Of a DNA stretch of 64,000 bases, positions 50,455 to 59,800 are shown one piece after another. How positions within the stretch are numbered: the stretch's first letter is position 1; each line of letters opens with the position of its first letter. Origin of the DNA: an uncultured Prevotellaceae bacterium (GTDB lineage Bacteria; Bacteroidota; Bacteroidia; Bacteroidales; Bacteroidaceae). A program made the position numbers and the translations under genes. The stretch lies in NCBI GenBank assembly GCA_946406435.1, contig CAMJKP010000012.1, positions 1 through 64,000 on the forward strand, written 5' to 3'. Below the pieces are notes generated by a model. It did no database searches, was not told the DNA's origin, and saw only the letters and a program-made list of their open reading frames with translations.

Positions 50455-52113
50455 CTAATCACCTAGCAGGTTGTAATAGTCTTGTCTTGATTGATAATTG
50501 TGTATCCTGCCCAACTTGTCAACAAGGATATGGAATGGGATGCCACTGAAATTGAATTTTTCCTGTAGGAGACTCCATTCTGCACGAGAGATGAAGATAT
50601 GCTCACCTTTAATCTCGTTCTCGTCCAACCACTTGTTGCATTGGTCAGGAGTATTATCTGTGATGTAAAGGAACTTGATAGGCCTATCAGCCAATGCATT
50701 AACCTCAGGCCGTTCCTCCAGCATTTCACCTCGGCATGGACCACATGACATCTCCCAGAAATCCACTACAAGCACATTACCCTTGTATGGCTCAATAATG
50801 CGTTGGAAGATACTGTCGCCTTTGGTCATTGGCTTATTAGAAATTTCCGGTACTTCGTAATTCCTCACGTAGTCACGATAGGTTAGAGTTGCGATACGTG
50901 CAAGTTCCGGATTGGTGATATATGGCATGATGTAAGAAACGTTGTCTGCAATCAAATCAGCTTTTTTCCCACTCCCAATACCATATACTGCGCTACCAAA
51001 TATATCAGACATTAGGCAGACTTGTGCAGAGAAGCAGTTTGGATTGATGTGCAGTTTCTCACGAACATACTTATTGGCTAGTTCTATTTTCTTACCTTTC
51101 GTACTCGACAACTCCCCTAGCTTAGCGTATGTTTCTGGTTCAAAACGAAGAGGGTACCCTTCATTACGCCCTCCTATAGTATATGAATCAAACACGCTGA
51201 AAGCCAAACGATTGAAGTATGTGTCATTAGCACCAATCAGGAACAGAGGGTTATCAAGAAGATGCTTCTCACGTGGAGCTAGGTAGCCATAATATTTGCA
51301 CAAGAAAGCTCTCCACTTTTCTCCATCAAGCATACATGCGTTTTTGTCAACAAATACATTCTGCACACTCATGTGCGAATCCATAATCATAGTTTGATAC
51401 CAGACCAGTATTTTCGTGCGAATGATGTCTGAAGCCAATGGTGAGCATCCTGCGAGTTCTGGCAACCCCTCGTTCATCTTCACCACCATGCTATCCAAAC
51501 GTGCTACTTGCTGGTCGCGCCATGTCATAAGTGAATCAATCTGATCTTCTGTAGTAATACGGAATGAAGAATACTGGTCTCTGCTCAGATACTTAGGGGT
51601 TATCTTCTGCATTAAGCGATTCACCTCTCCGCTGAGTCCTGTCCCGTCAAGTTTGAATAACTCCTCTCTTGATTTTGCTGCCACATCAATATAGACATAG
51701 GCAGTATCGCCAGGACACATGTAGATTTCTCCAATTTGTGATACATACACGAACATTGGATATGGGATGTCGAATGTGATGTTGAGCCTACAATCTTCGT
51801 CAAAGGTTAAGGCGCGTACCGACTGAGTATTAGTGATATAGTTGCGAAGATAGGCGGTTATACCTCCGCTGTTAAACATCTGAGACATTTTTTTGAGAGC
51901 CTCCTTCTTTTCTCCCTCTTCTTCTTTTGGGATGTTTATCGGATTGCTTCTCAACACTACATTACCACCACGTAGGCGATACTCACCTATGGTAGCGCTT
52001 GGGTAATTCTGCATCTGTGGAACCATAGGTTCTCTTGAAATTGTTTCAACCTTTGTACATGAAGTTCCTAGAAACATTGTCAGGATACTTATAAAAGCAA
52101 TTAGTTTTTTCAT
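50455..52113 (-). CDS. TlpA-like thioredoxin-fold lipoprotein
   Basis: A 552-aa lipoprotein (signal ending GTSC, Cys at about residue 19). The N-terminal 420 residues are a mixed helical region of a kind common in Bacteroidetes TlpA proteins, function unknown. The C-terminal thioredoxin fold holds the redox pair C457-G-P-C460 and the cis-proline near 526 (SGIPFHIL). It would act as a thiol oxidoreductase in the periplasm. It is flanked by inverted GTTAC-family arms at 50370 and 52540 without any transposase. Confidence 0.87.
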   Translation of the reverse strand: MKKLIAFISILTMFLGTSCTKVETISREPMVPQMQNYPSATIGEYRLRGGNVVLRSNPINIPKEEEGEKKEALKKMSQMFNSGGITAYLRNYITNTQSVRALTFDEDCRLNITFDIPYPMFVYVSQIGEIYMCPGDTAYVYIDVAAKSREELFKLDGTGLSGEVNRLMQKITPKYLSRDQYSSFRITTEDQIDSLMTWRDQQVARLDSMVVKMNEGLPELAGCSPLASDIIRTKILVWYQTMIMDSHMSVQNVFVDKNACMLDGEKWRAFLCKYYGYLAPREKHLLDNPLFLIGANDTYFNRLAFSVFDSYTIGGRNEGYPLRFEPETYAKLGELSSTKGKKIELANKYVREKLHINPNCFSAQVCLMSDIFGSAVYGIGSGKKADLIADNVSYIMPYITNPELARIATLTYRDYVRNYEVPEISNKPMTKGDSIFQRIIEPYKGNVLVVDFWEMSCGPCRGEMLEERPEVNALADRPIKFLYITDNTPDQCNKWLDENEIKGEHIFISRAEWSLLQEKFNFSGIPFHILVDKLGRIHNYQSRQDYYNLLGD

Positions 52114-52601
52114 CTTGTGTTGATTGTTTGGGGCTGTTAATAGATTTATGGAGTTTACTTGAAAGATTTTTGTCAGTCAAATATACTTGTTTTGCCGTCT
52201 ATGAAGTTTTTACCCCACAAAGGTAATAATTTTTTTTGAATTGCAAATACTTTCATCGGGAAAAGATTATACCCGCCGTTAAAAATATACAATATCACAA
52301 TCTCGTTCTTCAGAATTAGCACACTATTTCGGCAAATTATCACACTTATTACAAAGAATAGCACTCTAATTCAGCACATGGAGAAAAGGCTTGGAGGTGT
52401 CGGGCTTTCAGCCCTCATTCGCACAAACATTATTATCTACGCGCCCTTTTCGCGTTCAAAGCTAACCAACTCCTTCCCCGGGCGGAGAAGAGGTTAGTGT
52501 CTTTCCAATCACAATTTTATCTTTAGCGGACAAAAGGCGGTAACAAGTAACAGGTAACAATAAGGAAATTAGTGCATGTATAGCTCGCGAAAAAGCAACT
52601 A
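52114..52601. other. Intergenic region upstream of the TlpA-like gene
   Basis: Contains the minus-strand promoter at 52218-52247, a short GGGCTTTCAGCCC hairpin region (52405-52417) and the GTTAC-family arm at 52540-52574. No gene is visible. Confidence 0.6.
52218..52247 (-). promoter_or_regulatory. Promoter of the TlpA-like gene
   Basis: Minus strand: TTTG (52247-52244), 18 bp, TACCTTTG (52225-52218); spacing slightly short. Confidence 0.6.
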
Positions 52602-52629
52602 CCCCCAACTGAGTATGCTCAATTGGGGG
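52602..52629 (-). terminator. Hairpin after the GH3 gene
   Basis: CCCCCAACTGAG pairs with CTCAATTGGGGG (one mismatch). On the minus strand a T-rich stretch follows (GTTGCTTTTT), so it may end the GH3 transcript. Confidence 0.6.
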
Positions 52630-52687
52630 CAGGTATGTGATAAACCCTTATTTCGACAGAAAATCGGAGTTGGGGAGATGCAAGAAA

Positions 52688-55042
52688 CTAGTTGTTCTTC
52701 TTCAAAAGATTAAGCTTTACCTTTGGAGCAAGGGCATTGTTCGTCTTCTCGGTATATTCTGCAAGCTTTAACTGTGCCGTACCCTTAATATCTGCGATAT
52801 TAGCACCTACCATGAAGTTATAGTTTCCAGCATCGGCAATCCAACGGCTGTTAGCCTCATCAAAGCTTGCGAGGTCACGCTGAGCGATAGTCATCTGCAA
52901 GGTCTGTGTCTCGCCCGGCTGAAGGAGGTTGGTCTTGCCAAACGCCTTGAGTTCCTTCTCAGGCTTCTCGATAGAACCGTTAGGAGCAGCAACATATACC
53001 TGTGCAACCTCCTTACCAGCAACATTACCGGTATTCTTCACACTAACGCTGACAGTAATCTTGTCGCCCACCTTCTTGACAGTAGGCTTGCCAAACTCGA
53101 ATGTGGTATAGCTCAAGCCATAGCCGAATGGATAGGCTACATCCTTGTTCCATGTGTCGAAATAGCGATAGCCAACCCATATATCCTCCTCGTGGTTGGT
53201 GAAATCACGTCCAGGAACACCTGCATCGCTATAATTCTGTATTGCCTCATAGCTGAAGAGCGGCATATCCTGTGGGAAGTTCTTTGTTGAAGGATGGTCG
53301 GTGGCAAATATAGGCCATGTCATAGTGAGGCGGCCAGAAGGGCAAACCTTACCCGTGAGGATGTCAACAACACTATTTCCGCCCTCTTCTCCAGGCTGCC
53401 ATGCCACGAGGATGGCATCAGGGATATTACTCCAAGAAGCAGTCTCGATAACGCTACCTGAATTGATTACCACGATGACAGGCTTGCCAGCAGCATGATA
53501 CTGAGAGCAAACGCTCTGGAGCATTTTCTTCTCAAGGTCTGTGAGAGAGAACTCACCTTCGATGCTACGGTCAACGCCCTCACCTGCCTGACGTGAGATA
53601 GTGAAGATAGCAGCATCAGAATTGGCTACCTGACGAGAGATGCAGAGGTCGCTTATCTCGACCTCAGGCACTTTCTGGTCACCCATATATGGAGCCTCAA
53701 ACCAACGGTCAGCCGGACGGTCAGCCTCGAACTTCAGTTTAGCGAAGGCATTATATTTCTGATAGAGTTCCGTAAGGTCGGCAGTAGTCTCGATACCTAC
53801 ATTCTTCAAGCCTCCCACAAGGTCGATGATATAAGGAGTATGAACGCAACCAGAGCCTACGCCACCAGAAAGGAAGTTGTAGGAGCCTGTTCCGAAGAGC
53901 GCCACCTTCTTTATATTGTGCATAGGAAGGGTGTTGTTGGCATTCTTGAGAAGCACCATACCTTCAGCAGCAGTCTCGCGGGTGATGGCAGCATGAGCCT
54001 TAAGATCGGGTGCCTCAGAAGGCTTATAGCCACGGAAATGAGGAGTCTTAACGATATATTCCAACATTCTGCGGATGCACTTATCCACATCCTCCATCTT
54101 GAGCTTTCCATTCTTCACGCCATCAACGATATCCTTAACCTGCTCAGGTGAACCCGGTTCCATAAGGTCGTTGCCTGCCATAACCTCGTCAACGGTGAAG
54201 AGGCCCTGGCTCTCACGCTTTCCTAACCAGTCAGTCATGACAATTCCCTTGAAGCCCCACTCATTGCGGAGGATAGATGTGAGAAGGTCTTTGTTGGCGT
54301 TAGAGAAAACGCCATTAACCAGATTGTAGGATGACATTACCGTCCAAGGATCAGACTCACGAACAGCAATCTCAAATCCGCGAAGGTATATCTCACGGGC
54401 AGCACGCTGGCTTAGTCGCTCATCCACACGAGTACGGCTTGTCTCCTGTGAGTTAACGGCATAGTGCTTTATGCTAACGCCCACGCCCTCGCTCTGCACG
54501 CCATTGATATAGGCTGCAGCTATCTTACCTGTAAGGAGAGGGTCCTCGCTATAATACTCGAAGTTACGTCCGCAGAGAGGATTGCGATGGATATTCACAC
54601 CAGGACCGAGGATAACATCGCAGTTGTATTCCTTGGTCTCATTACCGATAGCCTTACCCACACGCTGTGCAAGGTCAGTATTCCATGTAGAGGCAAGACA
54701 AGTGCCGACAGGGAAGCCTGTGGCATAGAATGTCTTCTGAGTTCCGGGACGTGTCTGATCGATACGTACTCCGGCAGGACCATCTGTAAGAATCGTTTCA
54801 GGAATACCAAGTCGCTCAATGGCTACAGTAGTGCCGGCAGCTCCCGGTACGGTACGTGCAGCAGAACCTGCAACAGCCACAGGCGAGAAGAAATCAAAGA
54901 GTCCGCCAACAAGCAACTGGGCTTTCTCTTCAAGTGTCATAGCGGATATTACCTCGTTGATATTATCCTTTGTAAGCTTAGGGGCTTGTGCCGATGCATT
55001 TAGACTCATAACTGTCATTAGGGTTAAGATTGATTTTTTCAT
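52688..55042 (-). CDS. Secreted GH3 beta-glycosidase
   Basis: A 784-aa family 3 enzyme with a signal peptide (1-18, NASAQ). The nucleophile is D271 in VMTDWLGKR; the (alpha/beta)6 sandwich and a C-terminal fibronectin type III-like domain (about 670-770) follow the usual order. KHYAVNSQE and GRNFEYYSEDP are conserved substrate-site segments. GH3 enzymes of this type are mostly beta-glucosidases or xylosidases; the nearby xylanase makes a role in xylan or xyloglucan breakdown possible but unproven. It is downstream of MenF on the same strand, separated by an inverted repeat. Confidence 0.92.
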   Translation of the reverse strand: MKKSILTLMTVMSLNASAQAPKLTKDNINEVISAMTLEEKAQLLVGGLFDFFSPVAVAGSAARTVPGAAGTTVAIERLGIPETILTDGPAGVRIDQTRPGTQKTFYATGFPVGTCLASTWNTDLAQRVGKAIGNETKEYNCDVILGPGVNIHRNPLCGRNFEYYSEDPLLTGKIAAAYINGVQSEGVGVSIKHYAVNSQETSRTRVDERLSQRAAREIYLRGFEIAVRESDPWTVMSSYNLVNGVFSNANKDLLTSILRNEWGFKGIVMTDWLGKRESQGLFTVDEVMAGNDLMEPGSPEQVKDIVDGVKNGKLKMEDVDKCIRRMLEYIVKTPHFRGYKPSEAPDLKAHAAITRETAAEGMVLLKNANNTLPMHNIKKVALFGTGSYNFLSGGVGSGCVHTPYIIDLVGGLKNVGIETTADLTELYQKYNAFAKLKFEADRPADRWFEAPYMGDQKVPEVEISDLCISRQVANSDAAIFTISRQAGEGVDRSIEGEFSLTDLEKKMLQSVCSQYHAAGKPVIVVINSGSVIETASWSNIPDAILVAWQPGEEGGNSVVDILTGKVCPSGRLTMTWPIFATDHPSTKNFPQDMPLFSYEAIQNYSDAGVPGRDFTNHEEDIWVGYRYFDTWNKDVAYPFGYGLSYTTFEFGKPTVKKVGDKITVSVSVKNTGNVAGKEVAQVYVAAPNGSIEKPEKELKAFGKTNLLQPGETQTLQMTIAQRDLASFDEANSRWIADAGNYNFMVGANIADIKGTAQLKLAEYTEKTNNALAPKVKLNLLKKNN

Positions 55043-55060
55043 AAAAAGAGAATTAAAGAA

Positions 55061-55135
55061 GACCCCCTAAATCCCCCTGCATAGGGGGACTTGGAAGGCG
55101 ATGAAAGTCCCCTATGCAGGGGGATTTTGAGGGTC
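55061..55135. repeat. GACCC-ended inverted repeat, copy 2
   Basis: Outer GACCC/GGGTC and inner CCCCCTGCATAGGGGG in both orientations. It fills the gap between the menF stop (3 nt away) and the GH3 start. Confidence 0.88.
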
Positions 55136-55137
55136 GG

Positions 55138-56175
55138 TTATAAAATCTGAAGGATTGTATTCATCTTCCAATTTGTCTCGTTCCATTCAGAGCCGAGGGT
55201 TGAGTCCTTGAGGATTCCACCTCCGCCATAGAGGGTGGCTTTTCCGTCATGGAAATGCCCGCAACGGAGATTGACGAAGAGATTTGTCTCGTTCTCTTCA
55301 TCCAACATTCCCACGACACCAGAATAATACTCCCTGTCATAGCCTTCATTCTCTCTTATGAAAGCAGCAGCCTCCTTTGCAGGCAAGCCACATACGGCAG
55401 GAGTCGGGTGAAGAGCCTTTATTAAATTGATAATTGATAATTGATAATTGATAATTGACTGTTCACCTTCACTTGGCTTTGGGGCAAGATGAAACTCTGT
55501 CTTCAGATGAACGAGTTGTCCGGCACGAGAGGTGTAAGGTCCTTCTTCCTCAAGAATACGGGCATAAGGACTGACACATTCACGGATATAGTCTGCCACG
55601 ATTTCCTGTTCCTTACGGTTTTTCTGACTCCACACGATATTCTTTACAGGTACGGTATCAGGAACAGACATTGTGCCCGCAAGTGCCATTGTGCGATAAT
55701 GAGTTCCACTACCAGAGACAAGAATCTCAGGGGTACAGCCCATCCACACGCCCTCATCAGGTATCTGAGCGAGATAAATCATCATGCGAGGGTAAAGACT
55801 ACAAGCACGATTAAAAGCCTCCATAAGCTCAGCCCCATCACCATCCCATTCCCATTCACTTGCACGGGAAAGTACGAGTTTGGTAAACTCCCCTTTCTGA
55901 AGGGCACTCATAAAAGCGGAAAACGCCTTGGCATAAGATGACGGATTCTGGGTGATCTGTGCGGGAGGCTGGGTGTTGGGTGTCAGTTGTTGGGTGATAG
56001 GTGTCAGGTGTTGAGATCCTTCAAAGAGAAGCACATCATGCCCAGACTCAAGGTCATAGGGAATCATTACGAAGCCTTTTCTGCCTCGTATATCATCAAT
56101 AGACTGCAGTCGTATGACATTATCACATTCTATCCTTATCGCTTCACTTGAGTATGGTAGTCTGTATATAACCAT
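55138..56175 (-). CDS. menF: Isochorismate synthase, MenF family, carrying heptamer-repeat inserts
   Basis: A 345-aa chorismate-binding enzyme converting chorismate to isochorismate for menaquinone synthesis. Family motifs: KLVLSRASEWEW, MGCTPEILV, MALAGTM, HLKTEFHL, LHPTPAVCGLPAKEA and YYSGVVGMLDEE. Residues about 54-78 (LTPITQ/LTPNTQ repeats) and about 238-251 (SIINYQLSIIN) are encoded by in-frame heptamer arrays and are not expected in the family. The ATG at 56175 directly abuts a MITE-like element; an ATG at 56187 would read into it. The rest of the men pathway is not in the window. Confidence 0.88.
   Translation of the reverse strand: MVIYRLPYSSEAIRIECDNVIRLQSIDDIRGRKGFVMIPYDLESGHDVLLFEGSQHLTPITQQLTPNTQPPAQITQNPSSYAKAFSAFMSALQKGEFTKLVLSRASEWEWDGDGAELMEAFNRACSLYPRMMIYLAQIPDEGVWMGCTPEILVSGSGTHYRTMALAGTMSVPDTVPVKNIVWSQKNRKEQEIVADYIRECVSPYARILEEEGPYTSRAGQLVHLKTEFHLAPKPSEGEQSIINYQLSIINLIKALHPTPAVCGLPAKEAAAFIRENEGYDREYYSGVVGMLDEENETNLFVNLRCGHFHDGKATLYGGGGILKDSTLGSEWNETNWKMNTILQIL
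55426..55460. repeat. Heptamer array inside menF, ATTGATA
   Basis: Five phased units of ATTGATA read in frame as a 7-residue peptide repeat, placed between HLKTEF and LHPTPAV. The same unit precedes the RAYT gene. Confidence 0.88.
55950..56012. repeat. Heptamer array inside menF, GGGTGTT
   Basis: Nine phased 7-nt units, from GGGTGAT to AGGTGTT, without stop codon; on the coding strand they give the period-7 peptide with LTPITQ and LTPNTQ. Confidence 0.88.
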
Positions 56176-56332
56176 AAGCCTAACCAAGCCTTCCCAAATG
56201 GGTAGTCCGATGTTGATAACATCGGAGTATGTGACCTGATGTTTTATAGTATTAATCCTTTATATTTTATTAGCAAAACCGATATCTTAGTATCTAGATT
56301 CTCCCTTCCCTTGGGGAAGGGCTGGGGTTAGG
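56176..56332. repeat. MITE-like element, copy 2
   Basis: Arms AAGCCTAACCAAGCCTTCCC and a diverged partner ending GGGGTTAGG, with a hairpin insert CCGATGTT-gata-ACATCGG. It fills the whole gap between the hotdog gene and menF, abutting the menF start codon. Confidence 0.88.
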
Positions 56333-56735
56333 TCAACACCATATTCGTAACCCTCTCCGTTGAGAGCAAGCGACCATCCTCACCTCTGACTTCTACGTTC
56401 CAGATATGGGTGGTGCGCCCTATATGGATTGGTGTTGCCTTGCCTATCACCTTACCCTCCTTAGCCGACATGCCTATGTGGTTGCCAGAAACCTGAAGTC
56501 CGCAGATACGGGCATACTCACCCACGATGGCAAGGCTTCCAGCACCTGCAAGTGTCTCTGCCATAGCAAGAGCAGCCCCTCCGTGGAGAATGCCGAAATA
56601 CTGTACCGTATTCTCGTTGATAGGCATCTCGCCAAGTACGGTTTCATCATCAGTTGGCAGGAACCTGATACCAAGCATATGGTTCATGGTTCCTACCAAC
56701 CGAGAGTTGAATATATCGCATTGTTCTTTTGTCAT
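56328..56735 (-). CDS. Hotdog-fold acyl-CoA thioesterase, MenI/PaaI type
   Basis: A 135-aa hotdog thioesterase. The family core is ILHGGAALAMAETLAGAGS with the nucleophile-position pattern of PaaI/MenI proteins (HGG, then E). Being next to menF, it probably hydrolyses 1,4-dihydroxy-2-naphthoyl-CoA in menaquinone synthesis; this is inference from context. The ATG at 56735 directly abuts a MITE-like element; an upstream ATG would lie inside it. Its stop codon is in the next element. Confidence 0.85.
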   Translation of the reverse strand: MTKEQCDIFNSRLVGTMNHMLGIRFLPTDDETVLGEMPINENTVQYFGILHGGAALAMAETLAGAGSLAIVGEYARICGLQVSGNHIGMSAKEGKVIGKATPIHIGRTTHIWNVEVRGEDGRLLSTERVTNMVLT

Positions 56736-56847
56736 AGACCTAACCAAGCCTTCCCCAAGGGAAGGATGTTTTATAGTAATAAAGTCCCACTTTTTAGCGA
56801 AATAATGTATATCGCATCCCTCCCTTGGGGAGGGCCTGGGTGGGTCT
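56736..56847. repeat. MITE-like element, copy 3
   Basis: Ends AGACCTAACCAAGCC and GGGTGGGTCT, core ATAGTAATAAA shared with copies 1 and 2. It exactly spans the gap from the CotH gene's stop codon to the hotdog gene's start codon. Confidence 0.88.
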
Positions 56848-59800
56848 TATTTCATAATCTTTCTCTTTCCAGCCCCTGACACCTCGATATAGATGCCACG
56901 TGGAAGTGAGTTGAGACTCTTACCAACAAATACACCGTTGAGAGTGTAATAAGCGGTAGTTGTTGTACGCTGGTTGTTAGCCGCAACCTCTATGATACCA
57001 GTCTCGATTTCTCCAGAAATGACATCCATACCCACGAATACGTCAGATGGCTGAATAGAGTTTGCGTATGCGATTGTAGGATGTCTGAAGAGATAATAGT
57101 TGTTACCACCGTCAGGGAAACGACCTACAGTCTGATCGTATGCCATAGGACTATAATGCATGGTATCGGCAAACTCCTTCATCTGAGGATTTGCATCGAA
57201 ATATGCAGCGTTGTTAGCTACAAACTCATCACTTGAACTGATCAGTACAAGAGCTTCTCCTTTATTTTCCAACTTGAAGTTTGCATGAATCTGAGACTTC
57301 GCATCACGCTTGCTACACCATACGATGAGATGACCGTGAGCAGGAATGATTGCTGCCTCGTCTGTTGGAGCGGCAATCTGATACTTTTCAGGCTTATTCT
57401 CATTGTCGCTGATGTAAAGACCGTTTACGTTGAGGTCATAGTCGGTAGTGTTGTAAAGCTCTACCCAGTCATCCTTCTTGAAGAGTTCATTTACAAGCAT
57501 GTCATTGCCCGCGCTCAACTCGTTGATCTTAATAGGAGCATCAGCAAAATCAGGTAGCTTGTCATTCTCTGCCTTCTCCCATACTGCGGTGAGGTTGATG
57601 GTGCCTGTTGCTGGCATCTCGTACTCAATCTTTCCAGATACGCTCTTGCCATCAGATGACTTCCAACCAACGAAACGATATCCAGCAGGAGCAGCTGCCT
57701 TGAGAGTGATCGGCGCGAAGAGCTTGCCAGAGAACTTACCTGTTGGAACTTCCATACCATTTACGAGGATAGAAGCGCCCTCGATATTGCTTGCAAGTGT
57801 TACGCTCTGAGCCACCTTACTGCCAAGATTCATATAAGAGCAGTTCTTCAACTGGGTAATCATGTTAGACTGACGTGATGACAATCCGTTGATAAGCTCG
57901 TTAACACTCCATGTAGGATCAACATAACCACCTGTGCTGAGATAGTCAGCCATATCATTAATAATCCTCTTTGCACGTTCAGGCTCAAATACAGATCCCG
58001 CAATAACACAATATGCATCAATGAACTTCTTGCGGAATGTCTCGTTGCTGAGCATATTCTTAAAGATGGTAACAACCTCTATCTCCTTGTACAGACGAGT
58101 GCCGTTTATATTCTTGTTCTTAGAATAGTCAAAGCCCTTGAGTTCGTTGAAATTGAAGTTCTGTTCTTTGAAGAAATCATCGAATGGCTTGTTTCTGTTC
58201 TGCGCGAAGTCAACATCGAAGAGCACGAAGCGGAACTTACCGTCATTCTGGTCGCGATAAGCCTTCACATTATTGTGTGGCCAGTCGTCAGAACCAAGAT
58301 AGAACTCTGTTGCCATATAGTTGATATACTCATCGATATCAACAAGCTTGCATATCTCGTTGTATGAATCCTCTGAAGAAGCAGTCTTTGCAAGCTCATA
58401 CCACTTGTTGAATGAATCCTTGGTACCAGCCTTCTGAACATAGCCAGAGTCGGCACAAATCTCAAACTGATCCATAAGGTCAGAATCTATACCGTAGTTG
58501 GCATAGGCATGATGCTTGTTGTTAGGCTCTCGCATATTGAGCACAGCATAAGACATACCATTGATATACACATGTACTGGCTGCCATGCCTGATGCTCCA
58601 GATACAAACCGCTTGAAGCCACAATCTGCTGCATAGCAGCATCCTTGATACGGCAGCTGTTGTCATTACCACCATTACGTATCTGAAGAGTCTTATGCTT
58701 GAGATAGCTCTTACCGTTCTCTACAGCAGGATTATCTTTCTCTGTTCCAAAGAACTGATATGCAAACGTGTTGTTGAGGTCGTATGCCTTACCAGCCTTC
58801 AGCTTGAATGAATGAGGACTCCATGCCCTACTCCATCCGCCACAGGCAGAGAGGTCACACTCCTGGGAAATGACACACTCATTATCTGTTGTGATATACT
58901 CGAAGTTTACAGGACGGTCCCAGTCCATGTTTCCGTTGTACTTGTCGTCCTGACCATTTCCCGGACGGCCGTAGCTAGAATACTCAAACATTCCGACCTC
59001 AGCACCAAAGAGATTATCCAGATCAGTTACGATAGAGATAATTGGGAATGGCTCGTTGTTATTGTTCTTGATATAGGTACGTGTCACAACAGGACTTGCA
59101 AGCATTCCATCCTGGAAAAGACGGAAACGACAGCATCCGGAATTACTTACGTAGAACTTGCCGTTTGTAGAAGTCTTGCCGTTTGTAAGGGTTGGAGTAG
59201 TACCGTCAGTTGTATAGCGAAGTGTAGCGCCCTCAGGGATAGTAACAGTTACATTAAGCGAACCTGTAAAGAGCTTAGTAGGGGTATCAACCTCCGGCTT
59301 CTTGAGTTGCTTTGTGTTGAATACAGATGTAGAGTTGCTTGCACCAGGTGTAGGAGCATCTGTAGTACCCCATTCGCTACCACCATCCTTTGTAAGAGCG
59401 TATGACACACGACTGATAGCCTCTGGATATGTTGCCTCTGCCAAGATATTCTCACCATCAGATATGATTATCGTACCGCCATCGCAATCGAGTTTATCAT
59501 CAATCTGGCGATATGACTCTTTCGTGAACACCTCAAAGTGGTCGAAATTGAGAACGGCAAAGCTATGTGCTGAAAGCGGACCATAGTTATCTACCAGACG
59601 ATGCTTCTTCAAGTTATTAGCATCATCAGTAACATAGAGACCGCCAAGTGCTATGCCTTTATCCGTAGGATTGTAAAGCTCCACCCATGAACCGAAGTTG
59701 GTTGAAGGGTCACGATATACATCCACGTTAGCAGCCATTATCTCATTAATCTTGATATTCTCAGAAGAAGCCTTCGCAGGAGCCTCGACAGTTACCGTAC

